This document shows positions 44,137 through 52,905 of a stretch of DNA of 64,000 nt, in pieces. Under the pieces are notes generated by a model that had not been told where the DNA came from, searched no databases, and saw only the letters and a list, made by a program, of their open reading frames with translations. The first letter of the stretch is position 1. Each line of letters begins with the position of its first letter. The translations under genes were made by a program, and so were the position numbers. Source of the stretch: Mesorhizobium sp. CAU 1732 (GTDB lineage Bacteria; Pseudomonadota; Alphaproteobacteria; Rhizobiales; Rhizobiaceae); the NCBI RefSeq assembly GCF_039888675.1, contig NZ_JBDQQR010000002.1, positions 1-64,000 of the forward strand. Reading direction: 5' to 3'.

Positions 44137-45033
44137 TTACCAGGGACGGTTCCAGTCGGCGAATACCGTATGCTCGTCGCGGTGCTTGCCGCCGAGGGTC
44201 GCGCCGAAGTAGGCGGCCGCGCCGCTCACCAGAAGCGAGGCTGCCGCGAGGAAGGCGGCGATCAACGTTGTCTTGCGCGCTGTTTCAGCCGCGTCGCGCG
44301 CCTGCGCCTCAAGTGCACGGCCCTGCTCGACCACCTGGTCGATGCGTGCCTGCGCCTCTTCCGGCGGAATGCCGGCACGCTGCGAGACGACCGAAACGAG
44401 GTAGTCGCGGTCACCCTGGTCGAGTTCGCCATCCCCGAGCGTCGATGCGAGAATGCGGCCGATCTCCGAGCGTGTGCCCTCATCGACAGGCTGGTTTGCA
44501 TTGGCACCGCCACGCAAGGCGCGATCGACCAGAAGGGAATCTGCCCCGAACTGGTCGGCAGCCTCGGTCGCGACATTGGCGACACCGGAGCCGACGGCAC
44601 TTGCCGCGCTGCCCGCCGCACTGATCGTGCCGCTGATGCCCCAGAACGCGATGAACGCGCCCAGAAGAACCCCGAGGGCCCACATCACCAGACCATGCGA
44701 CCCGTCACGGATGTCGGATTCGGATTCCGTCGAATCGCCATGGCGGCGGCGAAGTCGTCCGGTCAGATAGCCGCCTGCGGTAAAGCTGGAAATCTGCACC
44801 CACAACAGCCAGAGCGCACCGACGACCGCGACCCAGAACAGCGAGGTGCCCTCACCGGCGCGTGCCGACGACATCGACAGGCCGATGGCGGAGCCGAAGG
44901 TCAGGAGAACGAAGGAAATCGCGGTTGCGAGCACCGTGCCGGCGAAAATCGCGGGCCAATCGACATAGGAACGATCGTCGTCATTGATGACGACTGCGGG
45001 CTCGATGCCCGCGACAGTTTCGATATGGGCCAT
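44137..45033 (-). CDS. Four-helix membrane protein of unknown function
   Basis: 298 residues: three hydrophobic segments in the N-terminal half (AIFAGTVLATAISFVLLTFG, LFWVAVVGALWLLWVQISSF, GLVMWALGVLLGAFIAFWGI), a soluble region (about 155-255) with DGELDQGDRDYLVSVVSQRAG and an Ala/Gln helix, and one C-terminal segment (LIAAFLAAASLLVSGAAAYF). It resembles general-stress-associated membrane proteins of Rhizobiales; I cannot assign a function. AAAGGAGG precedes the ATG at 45033; the frame to 45348 crosses the next micro-gene and is rejected. Confidence 0.75.
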   Translation of the reverse strand: MAHIETVAGIEPAVVINDDDRSYVDWPAIFAGTVLATAISFVLLTFGSAIGLSMSSARAGEGTSLFWVAVVGALWLLWVQISSFTAGGYLTGRLRRRHGDSTESESDIRDGSHGLVMWALGVLLGAFIAFWGISGTISAAGSAASAVGSGVANVATEAADQFGADSLLVDRALRGGANANQPVDEGTRSEIGRILASTLGDGELDQGDRDYLVSVVSQRAGIPPEEAQARIDQVVEQGRALEAQARDAAETARKTTLIAAFLAAASLLVSGAAAYFGATLGGKHRDEHTVFADWNRPW

Positions 45034-45079
45034 GGTGGCCTCCTTTGAATTGGAACTTTCATGCCAGCCCCTGGCTGGC

Positions 45080-45154
45080 TCAGCGGAGACCGAAGAACGA
45101 CAGGATCGCCAGGATGATGACGACGAGACCGACGAGATAGATGATACCGTGCAT
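45080..45154 (-). CDS. 24-residue conserved micro-protein, single membrane helix
   Basis: Starts MHGIIYLVGLVVIILA and ends ILSFFGLR: one hydrophobic helix with a short polar end. A strong AAAGGAGC precedes the ATG at 45154. I recall near-identical short ORFs in Rhizobiales, which supports it being real. It lies 46 bases upstream of the four-helix membrane gene on the same strand, likely in one transcript. Confidence 0.72.
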   Translation of the reverse strand: MHGIIYLVGLVVIILAILSFFGLR

Positions 45155-45245
45155 GGGAGAGCTCCTTTGCTGCTCCCTATTAACCTACGGAAATTGCCAA
45201 GGTTCCGCCGCATTCCGAAAGTGGCGATATAGCGTGGGGGAGGCC

Positions 45246-46061
45246 TCAGGCCCGCGCGTCGGCAATTGCTCGGATGATCTCGGCTGCAGCCATCGCGGCG
45301 ATGACGGCAGGACGCTTGTCCTTCGCATGCGCGCCGCCGATGGGGCACGCCACTCGGGCGAAATCCGCCTCCGACCCACCGGCCTCTTTAAGATACCAGC
45401 TACGGAACGTCGCCTTCTTCGTCTTCGAGCCGATCATGCCGACATAAGCGGCATCGGCGCGCCGCAACGCCTCGGCAACGATCAGAAAATCCAGCGCGTG
45501 GTCGTGCGTCAGGACGACATAGGCCGACCCGGACGGCGCATCGCGAACCACGTCCTCCGGCATGGCGGCGAGCTGGGTGGCGACGCCTTCCGGCATGCCG
45601 TCAAGCGCCTCGGCACGGGTTTCCACCACGGTCACCGTGAGGGGCAGCAAGGAGAGTGCGGCGGCCAGGGCGTGGCCGACATGCCCGCCACCGAACAGAT
45701 AGACATGCGGCTGCATTGCCTGCTCGGACGCGATGCGTTTCGGTATCGCCTCGCGCAGTTCCTCATCGACCAGCGCGATGTCGATCAGCACGCGCCCCCC
45801 GCAGCACTGGCCGATTTCGGGACCGAGGGGCACGTCCATCAGATCGGTCGTTTTCTCTCCGCCAAACATCGCGCGTGCGCGGTCGATCGCCATGAATTCG
45901 AGTTGCCCGCCGCCGATCGTGCCGAAGATGCCGTCCGGCGAGACGAGCATCCACGCGCCGACATCGCGCGGGGTGGAGCCCTTCGCCTCGCGGACTTCGA
46001 CGAGCGCCACGTCGGGGGAGGCAGCGAGGAAGGTGTTGAGGCGTGTGAGCGCGGAGGTCAT
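45246..46061 (-). CDS. xdhC: Xanthine dehydrogenase accessory protein XdhC
   Basis: 271 residues: N-terminal XdhC/CoxI region (LVEVREAKGSTPRDVGAWML, GTIGGGQLE, GQCCGGR) and C-terminal Rossmann part (YLFGGGHVGHALAAALS, VLTHDHALDFLI). XdhC binds and sulfurates molybdenum cofactor and inserts it into xanthine dehydrogenase. A mosaic palindromic repeat separates it from xdhB, so co-transcription with xdhAB is uncertain. Confidence 0.93.
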   Translation of the reverse strand: MTSALTRLNTFLAASPDVALVEVREAKGSTPRDVGAWMLVSPDGIFGTIGGGQLEFMAIDRARAMFGGEKTTDLMDVPLGPEIGQCCGGRVLIDIALVDEELREAIPKRIASEQAMQPHVYLFGGGHVGHALAAALSLLPLTVTVVETRAEALDGMPEGVATQLAAMPEDVVRDAPSGSAYVVLTHDHALDFLIVAEALRRADAAYVGMIGSKTKKATFRSWYLKEAGGSEADFARVACPIGGAHAKDKRPAVIAAMAAAEIIRAIADARA

Positions 46062-46086
46062 CTGCGGATCCGCCCGCGCTCCTTCG

Positions 46087-46202
46087 CGCCCCCCTCTGTC
46101 CTGCCGGACATCTCCCCCACACGGGGGGAGATTACGCGGCGTCGGTCACGAGAATAATCTCCCCCCTTGTGGGGGAGATGTCCGGCAGGACAGAGGGGGG
46201 CG
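46087..46202. repeat. Mosaic palindromic repeat, copy 5 (shortened centre)
   Basis: Arms CGCCCCCCTCTGTCCTGCCG (from 46087) and its complement (to 46202) flank two inner hairpins, with only about 23 bases of central segment versus about 65 in copies 1 and 4. It lies between xdhB and xdhC. Confidence 0.85.
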
Positions 46203-46226
46203 ACGTAGAGAGCCAACATAGGAGAA

Positions 46227-48593
46227 CTATAGCAGCTTCTTCCCGCCTGACCGCCCCGCCTCTCGCCTCATCCGCTCAACCGCCATCAACACCCGTTCCG
46301 GCGTGGCGGGCGCGTCGAGGCGCGGGCAGATACGATGGTCGGCGACGCTGGCGACGGCATCCGACAGCGCGTGCAGCACCGCCATGCCGAGCATGAAGGG
46401 CGGCTCTCCGACCGCCTTCGATTTGTGGATCGTCGGCTCGTGCGCTTCGGACCAGTCGGCCAGCGCGACGTTGAAAATCTTCGGCCGGTCCGACGCCAGC
46501 GGGATCTTGTAGGTCGACGGCGCATGGGTGCGCAGCCGGCCCTTGTCGTCCCAGACGAGTTCCTCCGTCGTCAGCCAGCCCATGCCCTGGATGAACGCGC
46601 CCTCGACCTGGCCGAGGTCGATCGCCTTGTTCAGCGAGCGGCCGGTTTCGTGCAGGATGTCGGTGCGCTCGATCATGTATTCGCCAGTCAGCGTGTCGAT
46701 CGAGACCTCCGAGCACGCCGCGCCATAGGCGAAGTAGTAGAACGGGTGCCCCTGCCCCTTGTCGCGGTCCCAGTGGATTTTAGGCGTCTTGTAGAAGCCG
46801 GCTGCCGAGAGTTGGATGCGGGCCATGTAGGCCTGCTTGACGAGATCGGCGAAGGGGATTTCCTGATTGCCGACGCGCACCCGGTTCGGCAGGTAGACGA
46901 TCTGCTCGACCGGCACCTCGTAGCGCTCCGCCGCAAAGGCCGTCAGCCTGTCCTTGATCTGGCGCGCCGCGTTCTGTGCCGCCATGCCGTTGAGGTCCGA
47001 GCCCGACGAGGCGGCAGTGGCCGAGGTGTTGGGCACCTTGGCCGTCGTCGTCGCTGTAATCTTCACCTGCTCGATGTCGATCTGGAACTCTTCGGCGACC
47101 ACCTGCGCGACCTTGACGTAGAGCCCCTGCCCCATCTCCGTGCCACCATGGTTCAGGTGAACCGACCCGTCAGTATAGACGTGGACCAGCGCGCCGGCCT
47201 GATTGTAGTGCGTTGCCGTGAACGAGATGCCGAACTTGACCGGCGTCAGCGCGATGCCGCGCTTGACGATGTCGCTGTTGGCGTTAAACGCCGCGATCTC
47301 GCGACGCCGGCGTTGATAGTCGCTGGACGCCTCGAGTTCATCGACGATGCGATGGACGATATTGTCCTCAACCGTCTGGTGATAAGGCGTCAGATTGCGA
47401 TCATCGGTGCCGTAGAAATTGAGCCTGCGGATTTCGAGCGGGTCTTTCCCGACCGCGAACGCCACCTCGTCGATGACACGCTCCGCGCCAACCATCCCCT
47501 GCGGACCGCCGAACCCGCGAAAAGCGGTGTTCGACACCGTGTTGGTATAGAGCGGCGCGGAAACGGCCTTCACTGAAGGCCAGAAATAGGCGTTGTCGCA
47601 GTGGAACAGCGCCCGATCCGTCACCGGTCCCGACAGATCCGACGAGAACCCGCAGCGCGCCGCATAGACGAAGTCGACGCCATGGATGTTGCCCGCGTCA
47701 TCGAAGCCGACCTCGTAATCGATCAGGAAGTCGTGGCGTTTGCCGGTCGCCATCATGTCGTCGTCGCGGTCGGGCCGGATCTTGACCGCACGTTTCAGGC
47801 GCTTGGCGGCAATCGCGGCCACTGCGGCGAACTGGTTTGACTGCGTTTCCTTGCCGCCGAAACCGCCGCCCATGCGCCGGATCTCGACGGTGACCGCGTG
47901 GCTCGACACGCCGAGCGCATGCGCCACCATGTGCTGCACCTCGGACGGATGCTGCGTCGACGAATAGACCGTCACGTCATCGTCCTCGCCGGGGATGGCG
48001 AAGGCGATATGCCCCTCGAGATAGAAATGATCCTGTCCGCCGACGCGCATCTGGCCCTTGATGCGGCGCGGAGCGTTCGCGATCGCCTCGGACGCATCGC
48101 CGCGCTTGAGCGTCAGCGGCGGTGTGACGAGCTTGTCGCTGAGGGGATCGAGATCGCCGATGTCGAAAACGGCGGGCAGCTCGTCATAGGTCACCTTGGC
48201 GAAACGGCAGGCGCGCCGCGCGTCCTCGCGCGTTGCCGCGATCACCGCGAAGATCGGCTGGCCGTGGAACTGCACGACGTCGGTGGCGAGGATCGGCTCG
48301 TCATGCTTGCCAGTGGGCGAGATGTCGTTCTCGCCCGGAACGTCGTTGCCGGTCAGCACGTCGACAACGCCCGGCGCTGCGCGCACGGCCGACAGATCGA
48401 TGCCGACGATCCTGCCATGCGCGACGCTCGACAGCCCAAGGCAGGCATGCAGCGTGCCCGCCGGTTCCGGCATGTCGTCGATATAGACCGCCGTCCCGGT
48501 GACGTGCTTGTGCGCGCTGTCGTGGCGGCGGTCGGTCGCGACGCCGCCGGAGATGGATGGTGCGGCGAGGTTGGGAGTGGTGTGGCGGTTCAT
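46227..48593 (-). CDS. xdhB: Xanthine dehydrogenase, molybdopterin-binding subunit
   Basis: 788 residues with the molybdenum-hydroxylase motifs: MRVGGQDHFYLEGHIAFAIP, MGGGFGGKETQSNQFAAVAA (molybdopterin contact), FRGFGGPQGM and GTEMGQGLYVKVAQ. It oxidises hypoxanthine and xanthine to urate, with electrons passing to the XdhA subunit. The ATG at 48593 overlaps the xdhA stop by one base (TGATG); a TTG at 48596 is possible. Confidence 0.95.
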   Translation of the reverse strand: MNRHTTPNLAAPSISGGVATDRRHDSAHKHVTGTAVYIDDMPEPAGTLHACLGLSSVAHGRIVGIDLSAVRAAPGVVDVLTGNDVPGENDISPTGKHDEPILATDVVQFHGQPIFAVIAATREDARRACRFAKVTYDELPAVFDIGDLDPLSDKLVTPPLTLKRGDASEAIANAPRRIKGQMRVGGQDHFYLEGHIAFAIPGEDDDVTVYSSTQHPSEVQHMVAHALGVSSHAVTVEIRRMGGGFGGKETQSNQFAAVAAIAAKRLKRAVKIRPDRDDDMMATGKRHDFLIDYEVGFDDAGNIHGVDFVYAARCGFSSDLSGPVTDRALFHCDNAYFWPSVKAVSAPLYTNTVSNTAFRGFGGPQGMVGAERVIDEVAFAVGKDPLEIRRLNFYGTDDRNLTPYHQTVEDNIVHRIVDELEASSDYQRRRREIAAFNANSDIVKRGIALTPVKFGISFTATHYNQAGALVHVYTDGSVHLNHGGTEMGQGLYVKVAQVVAEEFQIDIEQVKITATTTAKVPNTSATAASSGSDLNGMAAQNAARQIKDRLTAFAAERYEVPVEQIVYLPNRVRVGNQEIPFADLVKQAYMARIQLSAAGFYKTPKIHWDRDKGQGHPFYYFAYGAACSEVSIDTLTGEYMIERTDILHETGRSLNKAIDLGQVEGAFIQGMGWLTTEELVWDDKGRLRTHAPSTYKIPLASDRPKIFNVALADWSEAHEPTIHKSKAVGEPPFMLGMAVLHALSDAVASVADHRICPRLDAPATPERVLMAVERMRREAGRSGGKKLL

Positions 48594-50062
48594 CAAGCCA
48601 CCTCATACCGCTTGATCGTGAACGGCTTGCCGGTCCCCGTCGTCTCGATGAAGAACCGCTTGAGCAGGTTGCGGCCCGCGAGCATGCGATATTCCGCCGA
48701 AGCGCGCATGTCCGAGATCGGCGCATAGTCCTCGCCGAAACGCGCCATCGCTGCCTCGACGGTGTCCATCGTCCATGGCTTGCCGGTCAGCGCGGCCTCG
48801 ACCGCCCGCGCGCGCTTGGGCGTTGCAGCCATACCGCCATAGGCGATGCGGATGCTGGCGACGACGCCATCCCGAACGACCAGATTGAACGCGCCGAGGG
48901 CTGCCGTGATGTCCTCGTCGCGGCGCTTGGTGATCTTGTAGGCGGCGAAGTGGGCGCCAGGTTGCGGCAAAGGCACATGAACCGCCTCGACGAATTCGCC
49001 CGGCGCGCGGTCCTGCTTGCCGTAGTCGACGAAGAAATCCTCCAGCGCGATCGTCCGGCGGGCATCCCCCTTGCGCAGGGTCAATGTCGCGCCAAGCGCG
49101 ATCAGTGGCGGTGGCGTGTCGCCGATCGGCGAGCCGTTGGCGATGTTGCCACCGATCGTGCCCATGTTGCGCACCTGATCGCCGCCGATCCGGTCGATCA
49201 GTTCGCCAAGAGCCGGAATGTCGCTGGCGAGCGCGCGACGAGCGTCGGTGTAGCTGACACCTGCGCCGATCGTGACCACGCGATCGTTTTCGGAAATCGA
49301 GCGCAGCGCCTCAAGACCGCCAATGAAGACGGCGGGCGTGATCTCGCGCATGAACTTCGTCACCCACAGGCCGACATCGGTGGAACCAGCGACGATGCGC
49401 GCATGGGGTTCCGCTTCGAGCACAGCGGCGAGGTCATCGACCGACGCAGGAACGATCAGCCGGTCCTTGCCCTGCCCGATCTCGACGCGGCTACCGTCGC
49501 GAAGGGTGCGCAGCGTGGCGATCACGTCGGCACGCTCGGCGGCCAGAACATCGTTGCCCGCGTCGGCATAGGACGAGATCGTACGCGCGGCGCGCATGAT
49601 CGCCTCATAGCCCGTGCAACGGCAGAGGTTACCCTGCAACGCCGTCTCGATCTCGCGGTCGCTCGGGCTCGGCGAGCGCATCCACAGCGCGTAAAGCGAC
49701 ATCACGAAGCCGGGCGTGCAGAAGCCGCATTGCGAGCCGTGGCAATCCACCATCGCCTGCTGGACGGGATGCAGACCGCCTGCCTCGCCTTTGAGATGCT
49801 CGACCGTGACGACATGGCAGCCGTCGAGCGAGCCCATGAAGCGGATGCAGGCGTTGACGCCTTCATAGACCAGACCGTCGCCTGCGAGACGTCCGACCAG
49901 CACCGTGCATGCGCCGCAATCGCCCTCCGCACAGCCTTCCTTGGTACCGCGCAACGAGCGCCGAAGCCGCAAAAAATCCAGCAGCGTCTCATCGGGCCGT
50001 ACGTCGCCAAGCGCGACGGCCTCGCTATTCAGCAGGAAGCGGAGTTCGTGGCGAACAGCCAT
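48593..50062 (-). CDS. xdhA: Xanthine dehydrogenase, iron-sulfur/FAD subunit
   Basis: 489 residues: N-terminal plant-type [2Fe-2S] domain (CAEGDCGACTVLVG), second [2Fe-2S] domain (GFCTPGFVMSLYAL, CRCTGYEAIM), then an FAD domain (RIVAGSTDVGLWVTKFMREI, TIGGNIANGSPIGD). It carries electrons from the molybdenum site to NAD. It starts three bases after the hiuH stop, so hiuH, xdhA and xdhB form one unit. Confidence 0.95.
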   Translation of the reverse strand: MAVRHELRFLLNSEAVALGDVRPDETLLDFLRLRRSLRGTKEGCAEGDCGACTVLVGRLAGDGLVYEGVNACIRFMGSLDGCHVVTVEHLKGEAGGLHPVQQAMVDCHGSQCGFCTPGFVMSLYALWMRSPSPSDREIETALQGNLCRCTGYEAIMRAARTISSYADAGNDVLAAERADVIATLRTLRDGSRVEIGQGKDRLIVPASVDDLAAVLEAEPHARIVAGSTDVGLWVTKFMREITPAVFIGGLEALRSISENDRVVTIGAGVSYTDARRALASDIPALGELIDRIGGDQVRNMGTIGGNIANGSPIGDTPPPLIALGATLTLRKGDARRTIALEDFFVDYGKQDRAPGEFVEAVHVPLPQPGAHFAAYKITKRRDEDITAALGAFNLVVRDGVVASIRIAYGGMAATPKRARAVEAALTGKPWTMDTVEAAMARFGEDYAPISDMRASAEYRMLAGRNLLKRFFIETTGTGKPFTIKRYEVA

Positions 50063-50065
50063 TCC

Positions 50066-50431
50066 TCAACTCCCCCGATAGGTCGAATAGCCGTAGGGCG
50101 AGAGGAGCAGCGGCACGTGGTAGTGCCTATGTTCCGATATGCCGAAGCGGATGGGGATCTGATCGAGGAAAAGCGGCTCCGGCAGCGCCGCACCGCCCGC
50201 ACGCAGATAATCGCCGGCGAAGAAGATCAGTTCGTACTGGCCGGGCTTGAAATCCTTGCCTTCGAGCAGCGGCGCATCGCAGCGCCCGTCGGCATTGGTG
50301 ACGGCCTCTTTGATTTTGCGATGCGAATTGCCACTGACGCGGTAGAGCGCGATCGAGAGGCCCGCGGCTGGTCGGCCGGATGCGGTGTCGAGGACGTGTG
50401 TCGTCAGTCTCCCGCCCGATGCGTCGGCCAT
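50066..50431 (-). CDS. hiuH: 5-hydroxyisourate hydrolase
   Basis: 121 residues of the transthyretin-like family, ending with the signature YRGS (in YGYSTYRGS) and containing [14 protein letters not shown] with the conserved His, and FAGDYLRA. It opens 5-hydroxyisourate (made by PuuD) to OHCU. AGGAGGGCAT precedes the ATG at 50431; the longer frame to 50470 has no site. It is the first gene of the xdhAB operon. Confidence 0.95.
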   Translation of the reverse strand: MADASGGRLTTHVLDTASGRPAAGLSIALYRVSGNSHRKIKEAVTNADGRCDAPLLEGKDFKPGQYELIFFAGDYLRAGGAALPEPLFLDQIPIRFGISEHRHYHVPLLLSPYGYSTYRGS

Positions 50432-50472
50432 ATGCCCTCCTGCGTGCCGTGAACCGGCATTGTCGTTCAAAT

Positions 50473-50479
50473 TCTATCC
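50473..50479. promoter_or_regulatory. TCTATCC half-site near the hiuH-xdh promoter
   Basis: TCTATCC repeats the arm of the dyad at 50568-50591. It lies 42 bases upstream of the hiuH start, where the complementary strand reads GGATAGA beside an AT-rich possible -10 (TAGAAT). Confidence 0.35.
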
Positions 50480-50567
50480 AGCCTATTGCATCGCATGGAA
50501 GAGGCCGAGCCGGAACCAACAAAAAGACTTTCAAACTTTCCGAGGGGAATGTCGGCCGATCACTTCC

Positions 50568-50591
50568 TCTATCCTGACTATCGAGGATAGA
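50568..50591. promoter_or_regulatory. Perfect dyad in the divergent purine promoter
   Basis: TCTATCCT (50568-50575), 8-base spacer, AGGATAGA (50584-50591). It lies 42 bases before the puuE-uraD start and about 137 bases before hiuH, in the 201-base gap that must hold both promoters. Probable operator for a purine-responsive regulator. Confidence 0.55.
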
Positions 50592-50632
50592 ACGCGCCTG
50601 CGGAACTTGCAGTGCTCGAGGGACGGAAACAC

Positions 50633-52066
50633 ATGCGGTATCCACGCGACATGCGCGGCTATGGGGCGAACCCGCCGAAGGCAAGCTGGCCCGGCGACGC
50701 CCATGTCGCCGTCCAGTTCGTGGTCAACTACGAGGAAGGCGGCGAAAACAACATCCTCCATGGCGATGCCGCATCGGAGGCGTTCCTGTCGGAAGTGGTG
50801 GGCGCCGCGCCGTGGCCCGGCAAGCGCCACTGGAACATGGAATCGATTTACGAATACGGTGCGCGCGCCGGGTTCTGGCGGCTGCACCGCATGTTCACGC
50901 GCGCCGCAATTCCCGTCACCGTCTATGGCGTCGCCTCCGCGCTCGCGCGATCGCCCGATCAGGTGGCGGCCATGCAGGATGCAGGCTGGGAGATCGCCAG
51001 CCACGGCCTGCGCTGGATCGACTATCGCGACCACGACGAAGAGGACGAGCGCGCCGACCTCATCGAGGCGATCCGGTTGCACACGGAAGTCACCGGCGAA
51101 CGCCCGAAGGGACTATATCTCGGCCGGACCTCGGTCTGGTCGGTACGGCTGGCGGCGCAGGAGGGCGGGTTCGATTGGATCTCGGATACCTATGACGACG
51201 ACCTGCCCTACTGGCTCGACCATGACGGCCATGGCAACCCGATCCCGCCGCAACTCGTGATCCCCTATACGCTCGACGCCAACGACATGCGGTTTGCGAC
51301 GCCGCAGGGCTTCAATTCCGGCGACCAGTTCTTCGCCTATCTGAAGGACAGTTTCGACACGCTCTACGCCGAGGGGAAGGCCGGGCGACCGGCGATGATG
51401 AGCATCGGGCTGCATTGCCGCCTGATCGGCAGGCCGGGTCGTGCGGCAGCACTCCAGCGCTTCATCGACTATGTGAAAAGCCACGAGGCCGTCTGGCTGC
51501 CGACACGCGGAGACATCACCGCGCACTGGCGCGCGCATCACCCGTATCAGCCGCCGACACTTCGCCCGAGCCGGATGGCGAAGGCGGATTTCGTGGCGCG
51601 CTTCGGCTCGATCTTCGAGCATTCGCCGTTCATCGCCGAACGTGCCTTCGATCTGGAACTCGGTCCCGCCCACGACAGCGCGGGCGGCCTGCACAACGCG
51701 CTTGCACGCATGTTCCGCTCGGCCACGCACGACGAGCGGTTGGGCGTGCTTCGCGCGCATCCCGATCTCGCCGGCAAGCTGGCTCAAGCCAAACGGCTGA
51801 CGCCGGAATCGAGCGCCGAACAGGCGTCTGCCGGTCTCGACGCCCTGACGGATGAGGAACGTGAAACGTTTACCCGGCTCAACACCGCCTATGTCGATAA
51901 ATTCGGCTTCCCGTTCATCATCGCGGTGAAGGGGCGGACCAAGGCCGCGATTCTCGACGCCTTCGAAGCGCGCATCGGCAACGACCGCGACACCGAATTC
52001 GACACCGCCTGCCGCCAGGTCGAGCGCATCGCGCGCCTGCGGCTGAACGACATCCTGCCTGCCTGA
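50633..52066 (+). CDS. Fused allantoinase (PuuE) and OHCU decarboxylase (UraD)
   Basis: 477 residues. The N-terminal part (about 1-310) is the polysaccharide-deacetylase-like PuuE allantoinase: WPGDAHVAVQFVVNYEEGGE, HWNMESIYEYGARAGFWRL, YGVASALARSPDQ and IASHGLRWID. The C-terminal part (about 320-477) is the OHCU decarboxylase, with DFVARFGSIFEHSPFIAER, LGVLRAHPDLAGKLAQA and KFGFPFIIAVKG. It therefore makes S-allantoin from OHCU and then opens it to allantoate. GAGGGACGG precedes the ATG at 50633. Confidence 0.93.
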   Translation: MRYPRDMRGYGANPPKASWPGDAHVAVQFVVNYEEGGENNILHGDAASEAFLSEVVGAAPWPGKRHWNMESIYEYGARAGFWRLHRMFTRAAIPVTVYGVASALARSPDQVAAMQDAGWEIASHGLRWIDYRDHDEEDERADLIEAIRLHTEVTGERPKGLYLGRTSVWSVRLAAQEGGFDWISDTYDDDLPYWLDHDGHGNPIPPQLVIPYTLDANDMRFATPQGFNSGDQFFAYLKDSFDTLYAEGKAGRPAMMSIGLHCRLIGRPGRAAALQRFIDYVKSHEAVWLPTRGDITAHWRAHHPYQPPTLRPSRMAKADFVARFGSIFEHSPFIAERAFDLELGPAHDSAGGLHNALARMFRSATHDERLGVLRAHPDLAGKLAQAKRLTPESSAEQASAGLDALTDEERETFTRLNTAYVDKFGFPFIIAVKGRTKAAILDAFEARIGNDRDTEFDTACRQVERIARLRLNDILPA

Positions 52067-52071
52067 GGGAC

Positions 52072-52905
52072 ATGACCATGCAAGGCCGCTCCTACTACGC
52101 GCCGCACGGCGGCTTGCCGCCGCAGACCCAGCTTCTCACCGATCGCGCGGTCTTCACGGAAGCCTATGCGGTCATCCCCAAGGGCGTGATGGGCGATATC
52201 GTCACGAGCTTCCTGCCTTTCTGGGACCGGACACGCGCGTGGATCCTGTCGCGGCCCCTGTCGGGCTTTGCGGAGACGTTCTCGCAATACATCATGGAAG
52301 TCGCGCCCGGCGGCGGCAGCGAAAGGCCGGAGCCGGATGCGGATGCGCAGGGCGTGCTTTTCGTGGTCGAGGGCGAGCTGACGGTCACCATCGACGGTGC
52401 ATCGCATGTCATGGCCCCCGGAGGCTTCGCCTATCTGCCGCCCGCGAGCGGCTGGACCGCGACGAATGCGGGCGCTGCACCGGTGCGCTTTCACTGGATC
52501 CGCAAGGCCTACGAGTTCGTCGAGGGCATCGACGTGCCGGACGCGTTCTTCTCGCGCGATCAGGACGTCGCGCCGACGCCGATGCCGGACACGGAGGGGC
52601 GCTGGGCGACGACGCGCTTCGTCGATCCGGACGATATGCGTCACGATATGCATGTGACCATCGTCACCTTCGAGCCGGGCGGCGTGATCCCCTTCGCCGA
52701 GACGCATGTGATGGAACACGGGCTCTATGTGCTGGAAGGCAAGGCGGTCTATCGGCTCAATCAGGATTGGGTGGAGGTCGAGGCGGGCGACTATATGTGG
52801 CTGCGCGCATTCTGCCCGCAGGCCTGCTATGCTGGCGGCCCGGGCCGGTTCCGATACCTGCTCTACAAGGACGTCAACCGCCACGCGAAGCTGACCTACC
52901 GATGA
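52072..52905 (+). CDS. allE: (S)-ureidoglycine aminohydrolase
   Basis: 277 residues, bicupin. Metal-binding residues of the C-terminal cupin line up with the plant enzyme: E210, H212, H216 (in ETHVMEHGLYVLEG) and Q250 (CPQACY), with identical spacing (2, 4, 34). It converts S-ureidoglycine to S-ureidoglycolate and ammonia. It follows the allantoinase gene by five bases and its stop overlaps the next gene as ATGA. Confidence 0.93.
   Translation: MTMQGRSYYAPHGGLPPQTQLLTDRAVFTEAYAVIPKGVMGDIVTSFLPFWDRTRAWILSRPLSGFAETFSQYIMEVAPGGGSERPEPDADAQGVLFVVEGELTVTIDGASHVMAPGGFAYLPPASGWTATNAGAAPVRFHWIRKAYEFVEGIDVPDAFFSRDQDVAPTPMPDTEGRWATTRFVDPDDMRHDMHVTIVTFEPGGVIPFAETHVMEHGLYVLEGKAVYRLNQDWVEVEAGDYMWLRAFCPQACYAGGPGRFRYLLYKDVNRHAKLTYR

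Noticed and set aside
33771..46202. CRISPR array or insertion sequences as the source of the repeats
   Set aside because: The copies are kilobases apart, palindromic and not spaced by unique spacers; no transposase or Cas gene is present.
48557..50452. A 631-codon plus-strand open frame
   Set aside because: It is antisense to xdhA and hiuH, both complete and unmistakable; the frame is a compositional shadow.
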